Of a stretch of DNA of 64,000 nucleotides, positions 22,716 through 32,490 are shown in pieces. The DNA is taken from positions 9,677,538 to 9,741,537 of the forward strand of contig CP099850.1 in the NCBI GenBank assembly GCA_030062745.1. The letters are read 5' to 3'. This DNA comes from Capitulum mitella. Its lineage: Eukaryota; Arthropoda; Thecostraca; Pollicipedomorpha; Pollicipedidae. The notes beneath the pieces are model-generated. The model was not told where the DNA came from. It saw nothing but the letters and a program-made list of their open reading frames with translations, and did no database searches. The first letter of the stretch is position 1. Each line of letters starts with the position of its first letter. Position numbers and translations under genes: made by a program.

Positions 22716-24039
22716 CGTCTCAGCAGGGGCGTCAATTTCTGTAAATTGGGTGGGCCGAGCCGTCAGCCAGACAACCTTACCTCCCCCCAAATGTGGGTTT
22801 CTTAAAGGATTTAGCCGACTTTATTCTGATCAATGGAAATTTTTGAGTTTTTTTGCGACTATTTTTCGAATAAAAATGTATATATCCTATGTACATATGC
22901 ATAGGTGGGCATCGTTACTAAAAAATGTAACTTCGTTACTCGTTACTACGTTACTCAAAAAAGCCAATTCGTTACTCGTTACTCCGTTACTCTGCCTTAA
23001 AAAGTAACGGAAGTTACCGTTACTCCGTTATTCCGTTACTTTTTTAAATGCAGTGAAAACAAGCGACCGCGGGTTTTAAGTCTTTTATGCTGCTTTGTGG
23101 TTGTAAAACGCATTCCATATACAAAGGGAAGAAACAAAAAGCGCTTACCCCAAACACTCCGCTAGCTGTCCACTGCCCTCACCAGCCATTGTAGAGTCGG
23201 CGGCGCCGGGACAACAGCCGCGGCGGGTATTCTACCACTGTGTTAGCCACAGTGTTCAAACCAACGAATTCCTGTTCATTGCCCGCGGCGCCGACGGAGC
23301 GGGAACAACCGGCGCTGGAGCGGACGCATGCAAAATGCGACAAACAGCGGACATCTATCGACTGGGTTTGATCAACAATGCCTCTCGAAGTATCCGCCCT
23401 GAACATAATGGTCTCCGTTCAGAGCTCGTTTCGGTCTCGCGAACTTCTTGTTTTGTTTTGAAATTATGTCTGTGTATTAGTTTGTGTACGAGCGCGTGCG
23501 TGGAGGTAAGATTCCTGATACTCCTGACGTTTTTTTAATACCAAACGACGAAGGACTCAAAAAAACATGACTGATATGGATTTTATTATTGTGAAATAAA
23601 AGACTAAAAAATGTGCTTTAGTACCTCTTCAGCACCCTTGAAAAGACAAATTAGCTATAAAAACATGGTCATAAGTAAGATGCAACGGAGGATGTTAGCC
23701 GTTCACAAGTGGAACATTTTGGAACGATGACGTGACCTGACCTGACCCCTGCGAAAAGCCAAAATTGATATTAATGAACTCGCTATTGTCTTACGGTTCA
23801 GTATATGTCGCTTAAGTTCAGCTTTTCAGGGACAAGGTATTGTGTCTATTTACCTAATTCCTAGGACGTGTTTTGACCTTTCATGGCGTCTGGTGGCCTC
23901 AAAATTGACCTGAGGTCAAAACTCTTGAATGTTTTCGTCTCGGTTTGACAAAACCTTTCCGCCGGTGTTTTCCTTTTTTCCGTGCGATATATGGAAGCCG
24001 AGATCCTGGGAGGTGCGGAAATCCGCGCCCCCCCCCCCT

Positions 24040-24073
24040 CCGGCCGGGCAAAGGGCATTCTGAGCCCGGCCGG
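24040..24073. repeat. Short perfect GC hairpin inside the hAT element
   Basis: CCGGCCGGGC at 24040-24049 is perfectly inverted at 24064-24073 with a 14-nt spacer, next to a poly-C run. Confidence 0.7.
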
Positions 24074-24423
24074 AGACGGGTTAAAAACACTTCATTTAAC
24101 CCTATTCCCTGTGGGGGGGCAGATTCTGCTACCCGTGTCTTTTTGCTTGTCGCTCCCACACTGTTTGCCGCAGCGCCACAAGATTTTCTGGCATTTCATG
24201 GAATTGATACACAAGTGTTTTGTCAACATTTAAAAAAAAAATCAGTCCTGAAGAGGCGGTTCCAAGCCCCCGTTTTCGGCGGTAATGTGCTGTACGTGAA
24301 GCTGCAAAGTTGTGCGGTTCACTTTCGTCACATTTTGAGTAGAAATAAAGATTACTGACTCATTTATATAGTCATACACATCCTAAACAATGCGTATGCA
24401 CACACATTTTCAGGCGAACGCAC

Positions 24424-24495
24424 ACCCAGGTACTGAAAAAATGGGGGAGCACACTATTGTGCTTATGGTGCCCTCCCAATTTTGTTTACCTGGGT
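24424..24495. repeat. 72-bp imperfect hairpin inside the hAT element
   Basis: ACCCAGGTA at the left is inverted as TACCTGGGT at the right. The interior (GGGGGAGCACA... and ...GGTGCCCTCCC) also pairs imperfectly. It is probably a small foldback insertion. Confidence 0.6.
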
Positions 24496-24902
24496 CCACC
24501 TCTGCGCTACATATAAACTTAAACTGGCTTGTTAGTTGTACATCTGATGTTTATATCACCCAAAACAAACAAAAACAAAGGAAATTTCTTATTTCAAAAA
24601 TGACCCTTCTTGCCCTCCCTGGAACTGCCTATGGTTTTCTATTTTAAATTTCAGCTTTCGGTATATAAAAGACTTGGACATTCTAAGCTGAACCGTGTTA
24701 TTCCCATGAAAATTGGTTGGTAAACACGGCCGCAGTGACCTTTCAAAAATCCCCAAATTTTGGAGTTTGTTTGCCCCCACGCCCTATTTTCGCAATTTTT
24801 GAATTTTTGCGGTCCGGAATTGGAGATCTCGTTGAAACATATTAAATGGCATTCATCCCATCAACATTGGACGAATGAATCTCGAGATCTCTGGGAGGGC
24901 GG

Positions 24903-25466
24903 GGAGGGGAGGGGGCAGAATTGGTAATCTTCACCTTTCGGCCAATGCATATTTTTCGAAGGTGCAAAAGTGGCAACGGCTCATATCATGTTTGAGTTTG
25001 GGTCCTCACTTCTGCGTCTACAAAAAATAATGTGTCAGCCGAAAGGTGTTTCGGCCAGTTGATATTTTTTTTCGGGAACGCAGAAGTGGTAACTCGAATC
25101 GCATGGACAATGTAGCCTGTCCTCCAAGTTAAAAATGATTTAACCTAACCTAACCTAAAACCTGCTGTATGGTTGCAGGGATTGCCCTAGATGGGCATGT
25201 AAAACTAATTTCTTGTCAGGTTCAATTTGCCTGTTTTTTTGGTTTGGTTAGCTCGTATCGGCTGAAGGCAAACATGTGTCAACTGAATCAAACTTCAAGA
25301 GTTACCTAACCAAGTCAGTTTACACATCCAGTAGGGGCCAGTGCTTAGCAAAATACCTGAATGGGCTAAATTGTTCACACAACTTGTGTTGCCACTTCCG
25401 CGTCTTCAAAAATTACGCGTAAGCGTCGGCCGAAAGGTAGATTACCACAGATCTGCTCCCCCCCAG
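24903..25466. repeat. Foldback/MITE-like inverted repeat nested in the hAT element
   Basis: Arms at about 24923-24977 and 25388-25446 share GGTAATCT...CACCTTTCGGCC...AAGTGGCAAC in opposite orientation, with weaker pairing outward to 24903 and 25466. A third, smaller palindrome (ACTTCTGCGT...ACGCAGAAGT, about 25014-25095) lies between the arms. Confidence 0.7.
25139..25158 (+). repeat. Short TTAGG-type (CCTAA) repeat
   Basis: Three consecutive AACCT units plus partial ones. It corresponds to the arthropod telomere motif but is far too short to be a telomere. Confidence 0.6.
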
Positions 25467-25587
25467 GATAATGTGAATCTCACTGCCTGCAGAGAATATG
25501 GTTAAGGCAAATAGTCCAAGCAATAGTCGACAAGCTTCATAATTATGCTTCACTACTGACAACTTATTGTACACATTCTGTTCTCAC

Positions 25588-25863
25588 CTGGAAATACCGT
25601 AAATAATGCTTCCTGTTGATATGTGCCGTTAGGCTTGAAAGGCTACTCTTGTGACGCTTGATTATAACCTCTTTCGGTCGGCACAGGACATACGTAAAAA
25701 TGACGTTTTTCCCCTCCTCCTTAAACTCAAAGTACGTTTCTAGATGTGGCCATGGGTGACCCAGACCGCGCTCGTCCTCTGCCTCCGAAGCTGAGGCACC
25801 GTCGGACTCGGAGTCAAGGTTTTCGACCTCCAGTGGCGGCGTAAAGACGCCTTGATGGGACAT
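25588..25863 (-). CDS. BED-type zinc finger exon of the hAT transposase, 5' end
   Basis: Reading leftward from the ATG at 25863, the 92-codon exon has an acidic N-terminus (LDSESDGASASEAEDE), then HPWPHLETYFEF (36-47) and a BED finger around residues 36-86, ending FQ at CAG|GTGAGA, a good splice donor. Finger ligands Cys61, His81 and His86 (HINRKH) are present, but the position expected for the first Cys is Tyr58 (FTYVLC), so zinc binding is probably impaired. BED fingers form the DNA-binding N-terminus of hAT transposases. No matching downstream exon was recognised; the exon is probably a remnant. Confidence 0.7.
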
Positions 25864-26680
25864 TTTAGTGTCAGGTAGTTAAAATTTCAGGCCAGTCAAG
25901 AATCAGTCACCACTCCATCGCTCCATGGACATCACAGATCCAAGGCCATGGCGGCAATAATCATGTGCTCAGTAGTCTTGAGTGATCTTGGCGGGGAACC
26001 GTGTGGCGGTGGTAAGCAATCCGTGACTGACTTGAGACGACATTGAAAACTGCCGTCAGCTGGCTGTTCCAGTATAAATGACAATAACTTTGATATCTTT
26101 TAGCCTGAAAAATGACGACTGGTTAATTTATAATTTTAAGTCATATCAAACTTACGCATAATTCAATACTTTTGTCCCAAAAGAGACCAAAGTCAGCTGG
26201 CCTTTATACTGAACCATTGCCGCTAGCTTGCCGTCAACGTTTATGAGCTGACGAATATTGTCAACAAGTCGACTCCGCGATTGTCAGCTGAGTGCGCGCC
26301 CAGCCGCGCTTGTATCGCCGCACGCTATTGGGTGTTGGCTATTCAAGTAGCCAATGGGTGTGCCGATGCAAATAAAGCCGGGCGGTGACTGTAAGGAGTT
26401 TAAAAAGTAACGGAGTAACGGAGTAACGGACCAAAAAGTAACGAAGTAACGGACCACAAAAGTAACTTCCGTTACTCAGTCCGTTACAGTAAAATAAAAG
26501 TAACGGGTCCGCTACTCCGTTACTCAAAAAAGTAACTTCGTTAGTAACGGAGTAACGGAGTAACGGACCAGTGCCCACCTATGTACATATGTACATATGT
26601 GATATTGGAGAGGCCCAAATCCACATTGTGTGGGACAGGGCTCCTTCGAAAGAATACAAATCGACACCCCTGCGTCCCAG

Positions 26681-27130
26681 GGTCTCATTAGCCCTGCCGG
26701 AGGCCCTCTGACTGCATCAGGAACCTTCAGCTTGTCACACAGGTCCGTGAGACCCATTCGGGGCCCCTTTGCCATTTCAAGGGCTCCTATGCCGTCCGAA
26801 GGACTCAGTCCTCTTTTTGCCTGTCTCAGCGGTCCTCTGACTCTCCTGGAGGTCTCAGGAGCCATATGCCGTGTTGGGGCCCTGTTGTGGTCTCAGGGGG
26901 CATTTGGTAGTCTAAGCCTCTCAGGGACCCCCTGATTGCATCAAGAACCTGTCAAGTTTCCACTGAGACCCCGTGGAGCTCCATACGACGCTCCCTCGGG
27001 GCCTCTTTTGAGTCTGAGAAGTCTTTTGGGGCCGGCCCGAGAGGATGCCCTCCGGGGCCCCTCTCGTGGGACCCCTTCTCAGGCCCTAGGGAGAGCGGCG
27101 ATCGCCCCACCGCCCCCCTTCCCTGGATCC
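26681..27130 (+). repeat. Roughly 30-bp minisatellite, right part
   Basis: The same GTCTCAGG...CCCTCTG-type units as at 20.87-22.72 kb resume immediately after the composite insertion and fade near 27.13 kb. Confidence 0.7.
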
Positions 27131-28845
27131 CCGTCTGTGTGGGTCACGGTTACAGCGAACATGATGGAGCATGTCAGGTCAGCAAGTTATTTGTAGCTTT
27201 CCCTAAGTTTTTGTATAAGAGACAATATTTCGCCCTTTCTGGAATTTTTAACTGGTTTCGTCTGGTGCATTTGAGGGGAATCGCACTGAAAACCTTATTT
27301 CACTTCCCACTTTTCAAAACTAAAATATTTTTGTAACGTTCTTAATGTAACAGCGAATATGACGCAGCTAAGACCAAAACGGAGCAAAGGTAGTTTGGTA
27401 ACGCCGGTTACGGTACGAGGCGCTCACTGCTCGGTTTTGTTGGGATTATGTTTTAATATTTATGGTAATGAAGTTCGCCGTTCTTTATATAGCTTGCTTT
27501 TAGTTTTTAAAGCGCCATTTTACGGCTCATCGCCGACAAAACGCTGCAAATGCCCAATCCCACGGCTCTGAGCAGACGACTGACTGACGCCCGACAAGAC
27601 TTGACCCAAGACTGGTCACCTGAGCCCAAGAGGTTGTGTGTCTTAAGTCACAAACAAACAAACAAACGGCTTTGAGGAAAGAAATACTATGATGCTACTG
27701 TGGTTTTAGAAACATGAGGGGAATTGATGCACTAAATTCTGCTGGTCTAGTCTCTTGTGTGAAGGTGAATGAGGGGCATTGACTTTTTGAATTCCATTGG
27801 TCTAGTCCCTGTTGTGTGGAGGTTGTTCAAAAGGGATTTGCTTTTACAGACCCATGCCTTTTTCCTAGATAAATATTGTATGGTCAGAATAGCATTGGCA
27901 GTGTTAACAAAGTTAGGTACTTGTCTCACAGCCACCCAGACATTGTCAGATGGCAAAAACTGAGAATATTGCATTATTAGCTTTGCTGCAGTGTTCCTGT
28001 AATCCTAATGGAGTGTGGCATCATAACTGGAATTTTGCTGTGACTACAACTGTTGAATCTTATTCTGTTTTCATGTGTTATTGTGTATTATCTGTTTTCA
28101 CCATCTTGCATGATATAAGCTCAAGATATAAGTCACATTTGCAGTGGTAATGGCTATGAAGTAAATTTTTCAGCTTATACCTGCTTTGCTTTAAATACAA
28201 TTATCATTCTGTTATTATAGATACAGAAATCAGAATCATTGGAGGTTAGAAAATGATGAGAGTATGAAAGCCTGGGAAGGTTTCTAGAAAAAAATGGGGT
28301 CAAGAATTTCCCATATGGGAACAGAACTAAATTCAATCTCATGTGTTCCTGTGTAAAACTTAAATCAACATGATGAAATCTGTGAGCCAAGGAATCCTCA
28401 TGAGTATAACATTTTTGAAACTGGAACCACTTTTATTTTGTGAATAGATCATTTAAAGGAAAACAGGCAAAACTGTAATAAAGCAAATCAAAGAAATAGT
28501 GAGAATCCAGGCCATAAAGTTATAAGGTTTCAATCAATTCCTAGTTTACACAGCTTTCATTTGTGTGCATAGTACAATATTTACAGCTGCAGCTTGGGTA
28601 TGAAATAATGAATAATAAGAATAGATTAACTCACAGGCAGATGATACAATAAAGGACCATACTAGATGACAAATGATGTTTCGGTCAGGCTCATGTGATG
28701 CTGCACTGCTGTGGTTCACCATGTTTCCTGCAAGATGGCACATGCTCATATGTGCAAGATAAATGCTCAGATGTGGCATGTGCTCAGATATGTGCAAGAC
28801 TGCAAATAGCTCAGGTCTATTGCCATGCCTTGCGTCTCGTTCTAG
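27131..28845. other. AT-rich flank upstream of GFM2
   Basis: Base composition turns strongly AT-rich from about 27.15 kb. An imperfect direct repeat with TTCYRYTGGTCTAGTC occurs near 27735 and 27793. Short repeats of ATGTGCAAGA/GCTCAGAT lie at about 28736-28802. No conserved exon was found, although a GFM2 5' UTR exon may lie here. Confidence 0.5.
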
Positions 28846-31104
28846 ATGGCGTGCGGGTCGCGCCTGTCGGTGGCCAGCGCTGCGGCGCTGCTGTCGCGCT
28901 GGCCACGGCCCGCCGGCCGCCGGCGGGCACACTTGCAGTGGCGCGGCCGGCCCGGCGCGCGCGGCCGGTCCACGCCGCAGGTGGACGCCGACGCGCTGGT
29001 GCGCAACGTCGGCATCATCGCGCACATCGACGCCGGCAAGACGACCACCACCGAGCGGCTGCTCTACTACAGCGGCGCCATCTCGGCCATGGGCGAGGTG
29101 CACGACGGCGCCGCCACCATGGACTTCCTGGAACAGGAGCGGGCGCGCGGCATCACTGTGGGCGCGGCGGCCGTGTCGTTCGCCTGGCGCGGCCACCGCA
29201 TCAACCTCATCGACACGCCCGGCCATGCCGACTTCACGCTGGAGGTGGAGCGCTCGCTGCGCGTGCTGGATGGCGCCGTGGCCGTGCTGGACGCGGCTGC
29301 CGGCGTGCAGGCGCAGACGCTCACCGTCTGGCGCCAGTCGGCCCGCTACCAGCTGCCAGTCGTCGTCTTCGTCAACAAGATGGACAAGCCGAACGCGGAC
29401 CTGGCGGCGGCGCTGCGCTCGGTGCGCGACCGGCTGCGGCTGCCGCCGCTGCTGACGCAGCTGCCGCTCGGCGCCGGCGCCGAGTTCCGCGGCGTCGTCG
29501 ACCTGGCCGACATGACGCGCTGCGAGTGGCCGCGCGGCGGCGACGGCGCGGCGTTCGCGGCGCGCCCGCTGCGCGAGTGCGCCGACGGCGCCGACTGGGA
29601 GCGCGCCGCCGCCGCGCGCGCCGAGCTCGTCGAGCAGACCGCGGAACTCGACGACCGGCTTGCCACGGCGTACCTGGAGGCGGCGTCGGCGGCCGACGTG
29701 GACGGCGCCGAGCTGCGGGCGGCTCTGCGCCGGCTGACGCTGCGGCGCGTCGCGCTGCCGGCGCTCTGCGGCAGCGCCTACCGCAACACGGCCGTCCAGC
29801 CGCTGCTGGACGCCGTGCTGCAGCTGCTGCCGGCGCCGGCCGAACGGCGGCCAGACGCCTCCCGGCTGTACGGCGATTCGCTCTGCGCGCTCGCCTTCAA
29901 GACGGTGCACTGCCGGCAGCGCGGCCCGCTCACCTACGTGCGCGTGTACTCGGGCGCGCTGGAGCCCGGGCAGCGGGTGTACAACGTGACCCGCGAGCGC
30001 ACCGAGCGGCTGGGCCGCGTCATGACGCCCAGCGCCGACCAGCTCACGGAAGAGGCGGCCGTCGGCGCTGGCCACATCGCCGTCGTCAGCGGTCTCAAGG
30101 AGACGGTCACCGGCGACACGCTGGCCGCCAGCCAGACGGCGGCGGCGGCGGCGCGGCGGCGGGCCGGTGCCGACGGCGGCGCCGCGCTGCTCGGCGTGCC
30201 CGTGCCCGAGCCGGTGTTCTTCTGCGCCGTCGAGCCGCCGTCGCTGGCCAAGGCGAAGGCGCTGGAGCAGGCGCTCGAGTGCCTGCAGCGCGAGGACCCC
30301 AGCCTGCGCGTGTCGCACAACGAGGACACGGGGCAGACGGTGCTCTCCGGAATGGGCGAGCTGCATCTGGCCATCATCCGCGATCGGCTGCTGAAGGAGT
30401 TCGGCGTCGACGCCGACATGGGCGAGGCGCAGGTGTCGTACCGCGAGACGCCGATGGCCGCCGCCGAGCTGCGCCAGCGCACGCAGCGACGCATCGCCGA
30501 CACCGTGCACGAGGTAGAGCTGGAGTTGCGGCTGAGCCCGGCCGAGGACGCGCCGCAGCCGCCGCGGCTGCTGCTGGCGCCCACCGAGGAGAGCGCCGAG
30601 CAACTGCGCCTGCTGCGGCCGCGCCTGCTGGCCGCCGCCGAGCGCGGCGTACGCGCCGCGCTGGCGCACGGGCCGCGGCTCGGCTGCCCCGTGGTCGGCG
30701 TGCAGCCGCGCCTTTCGTGGCTGCACGTGGCGCCGCGCACGGCCGAGCACGTGGTGACGGCGGCGGCGGCGCGCTGCACGGCCGACCTGCTGCGCGCCGC
30801 CGGCTGCCGCCTGCTTGAGCCGGTCATGAACCTGCACGTGACGACGGACGCGGCGCACCTGAGCGCCGTGCTGGCCGACCTGGCCGGCCGTCGCGCGCAG
30901 ATCCGCTCCGTCAGCGACTGGCAGGGCGAGAAGCTGGTGCTGAGCGACACGCCGCTGGCCGAGCTGCGCGGCTACTCGACGGCGCTGCGCACACTCAGCT
31001 CCGGCCTGGCCTCGTTCACGATGGAGCTGAGCGCTTACCGGCCCTTACCGCCAGACCAGGAGGAACGCGCTGTGGAGAGTGTGACTGGGTTCAGACCCTC
31101 GTGA
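28846..31104 (+). CDS. GFM2: Mitochondrial elongation factor G2 / ribosome-releasing factor 2 (GFM2), complete
   Basis: A 752-residue translational GTPase. In the family, EF-G2mt works with the mitochondrial recycling factor MRRF to split post-termination mitoribosomes and does not drive translocation. The Arg-rich N-terminus (1-45) fits a mitochondrial presequence. GTPase motifs are intact: G1 AHIDAGKTTT (59-68), G2 RGIT (101-104), G3 DTPGH (123-127), G4 NKMD (177-180), G5 CGSA (308-311). Domain II follows (about 345-430), then domain III with SGMGELHLAIIRDRL (501-515), IV with YRETP (532-536) and a C-terminal EF-G fold to YRPLPPDQEE. The entire coding region is one exon. The ATG directly follows TTCTAG, which is an in-frame stop and also looks like a 3' splice site, so the coding exon may start exactly at the ATG. 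The minus strand is open for about 770 codons here; that is a shadow of the GC-rich coding sequence. Confidence 0.96.
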   Translation: MACGSRLSVASAAALLSRWPRPAGRRRAHLQWRGRPGARGRSTPQVDADALVRNVGIIAHIDAGKTTTTERLLYYSGAISAMGEVHDGAATMDFLEQERARGITVGAAAVSFAWRGHRINLIDTPGHADFTLEVERSLRVLDGAVAVLDAAAGVQAQTLTVWRQSARYQLPVVVFVNKMDKPNADLAAALRSVRDRLRLPPLLTQLPLGAGAEFRGVVDLADMTRCEWPRGGDGAAFAARPLRECADGADWERAAAARAELVEQTAELDDRLATAYLEAASAADVDGAELRAALRRLTLRRVALPALCGSAYRNTAVQPLLDAVLQLLPAPAERRPDASRLYGDSLCALAFKTVHCRQRGPLTYVRVYSGALEPGQRVYNVTRERTERLGRVMTPSADQLTEEAAVGAGHIAVVSGLKETVTGDTLAASQTAAAAARRRAGADGGAALLGVPVPEPVFFCAVEPPSLAKAKALEQALECLQREDPSLRVSHNEDTGQTVLSGMGELHLAIIRDRLLKEFGVDADMGEAQVSYRETPMAAAELRQRTQRRIADTVHEVELELRLSPAEDAPQPPRLLLAPTEESAEQLRLLRPRLLAAAERGVRAALAHGPRLGCPVVGVQPRLSWLHVAPRTAEHVVTAAAARCTADLLRAAGCRLLEPVMNLHVTTDAAHLSAVLADLAGRRAQIRSVSDWQGEKLVLSDTPLAELRGYSTALRTLSSGLASFTMELSAYRPLPPDQEERAVESVTGFRPS

Positions 31105-31831
31105 CGCAGGGCGGGTTAGTGCACTTAATGTGTTCGGCGAGTGTGGTGAGCGATGTGGTGCTAAACTCTTAGCTACTTCGTTGGTGCTTGTTTGCAAAGG
31201 GACAAGCCTGTCGTCAAATACTTGGACATAATAATCCTTTCTGGGCAGATGTAGTAGGGTTCATCCTGGCATTCAGTCCAGCGAAGGTGGAAAACAGTTG
31301 CATCGTTTTTCCTGTTACCGAGTCCGACCACGTTCATTTGTCTTCTTGAACGAAAGAAAGGTCATTGATTTGGTTTCCATAAATCTTGGTTAGGAGCATG
31401 TCGTGACACGTTCTGTGGCCAGTTTACTGTTCAAGTAATAGCCGCAGATTGGCCTGTGTCATGAAGAAGGCAATGTACTGGCTGATGCAATGAGAACGTT
31501 ACCCGGTAGTACGTGTATTGCGGATTTCGTATGCGATGCTCGCCAGCGAAATCCGGCGACGGTGGTTTCGTGACTTGAGTCACATTGAGTACTGATTCAC
31601 TGGTGTGCTATCGAAGCATGGATGAATAATACTTGTAACACAAGACGAAACATTGTCGCCCTGCGTTTGCTGAGAAATATGTGTTATTCAAGCGAGACAA
31701 GTTAGACTGCAAAGCGGCGGAACGAGAGGAACCCCGTGTCATTCGCTCGATATCGTAAATAGCTGTCAAGCCATTTCACTGAAGCACATTGCGTGCACGT
31801 AGTCAAGGGGGAGCATGGGGACCATGCCCCC
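31105..31831. other. GFM2 3' flank, no gene recognised
   Basis: Probably the 3' UTR and intergenic DNA. No canonical AATAAA was recognised near the stop; AATAAT occurs near 31624. Confidence 0.4.
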
Positions 31832-32059
31832 GAGCCAAGCGGTCTGCATTAAATATTTAGTGGTTTTGCATGAACACAGATATATATAAGATGCAAAAGC
31901 AAACTAACTATATGTTTTCCTGTGTGCCAAATATGCGGTCAGTTACATAAAACTGGTGCTTTTTCCCACACATTGCCTCATATGCGAGTGGCATATGACA
32001 AAATTTGGCATTTACGCCCTACCCCCCCATCCGAGGAGAAACCTGGTTACGTGCCTGGC
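31832..32059 (+). repeat. Interspersed repeat family B, copy 2
   Basis: Starts GAGCCAAGCGGTCT and contains TATATATAAGATGCAAAAG, ATATGCGAGTGGCATATGAC, AAAATTTGG and a C-run, in the same order as copy 1. A third copy lies in inverted orientation 43 bp to the right. Confidence 0.75.
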
Positions 32060-32101
32060 ACATTGACGTGCTGCAACAAAAGTGTGAACGGTTGAGTCAT
32101 A

Positions 32102-32264
32102 GACGTAGCCAGGACTTCCCTGGGGGGGGGGGGGGGCAATGTCAAATTTCGTCATATACTGCTGGTATATGAAGAAGTTTATAAGAAAAAGCAGCAACAT
32201 ATATATGATCATTATTCCAAATCGTACGAAATCGCTATACATCAAGTGTAGACCGCTTGGCTCA
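32102..32264 (-). repeat. Interspersed repeat family B, copy 3 (inverted)
   Basis: Read on the minus strand it starts GAGCCAAGCGGTCT and ends at a poly-C run and CCAGGGAAGTCCTGGC. Together with copy 2 it forms a tail-to-tail inverted pair whose outer ends are the GAGCCAAGCGG termini. Confidence 0.75.
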
Positions 32265-32332
32265 AAATCACCTATCTTATCAGCTGTTTTGGCGCATGCG
32301 GGTGCAGTCTGGCATCAACTATGTGTCCCATT

Positions 32333-32490
32333 CAGGGGCGCAGTCAAGATCACCTTACGGAGGGTTCAGTGTGAACCGAAATCAGATAGAAACCGCCTGC
32401 TAGGAAGGCGATGTGTAATGGTCTTCACAAAAAACTGTGGGCTGAGTGGTTTGGGCCTCCCGCCCCCTCCCCCTGGCTGCGCCGGTGGTC
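32333..32490 (+). repeat. Interspersed repeat family A, copy 2
   Basis: Begins CAGGGGCGCAG, contains AACCGCCTGC, GCGATGTGTAATGG and CTTCACAAAAA, and ends CTGGCTGCGCC, which is roughly the inverse of the start. This hints at terminal inverted repeats. Confidence 0.7.

Larger units (their letters stand above)
22900..26583 (-). mobile_element. hAT-superfamily DNA transposon, 3.68 kb, with perfect 8-bp target duplication
   Basis: The ends are CATAGGTGGGCA (from 22900) and its inverse TGCCCACCTATG (to 26583). Both are flanked by TACATATG (22892-22899 and 26584-26591), a perfect 8-bp target-site duplication. Both ends carry many subterminal GTAACGGA/TCCGTTAC copies (22915-23040 and 26400-26570), typical of hAT transposase-binding regions. 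The only recognisable coding part is a BED-finger exon near the right end, on the minus strand, which places the 5' end at the right. The catalytic and dimerisation domains were not found, so the copy is probably non-autonomous. Confidence 0.88.
22716..26680. mobile_element. Outer hAT-like non-autonomous element, split by a second hAT insertion
   Basis: Left end at 22724 reads CAGGGGCGTCAATTT. The right end, read on the minus strand from 26672, is CAGGGGTGTCGATTT. The flanks CGTCTCAG (22716-22723) and CGTCCCAG (26673-26680) are an 8-bp duplication with one mismatch, as expected for hAT. The duplication must be weighed with care because the surrounding minisatellite itself repeats CTCAG-like motifs. 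Without the inner insertion the element is about 257 bp, i.e. MITE-sized. Confidence 0.65.

Noticed and set aside
28695..30818. 707-codon frame on the + strand in another phase
   Set aside because: It overlaps the GFM2 frame, is Arg/Ala-rich throughout and lacks domains; a compositional shadow.
28546..30858. 770-codon open frame on the minus strand
   Set aside because: It lies antisense to GFM2, has a His/Arg/Gly-rich composition typical of GC-rich antisense frames, and shows no family motif.
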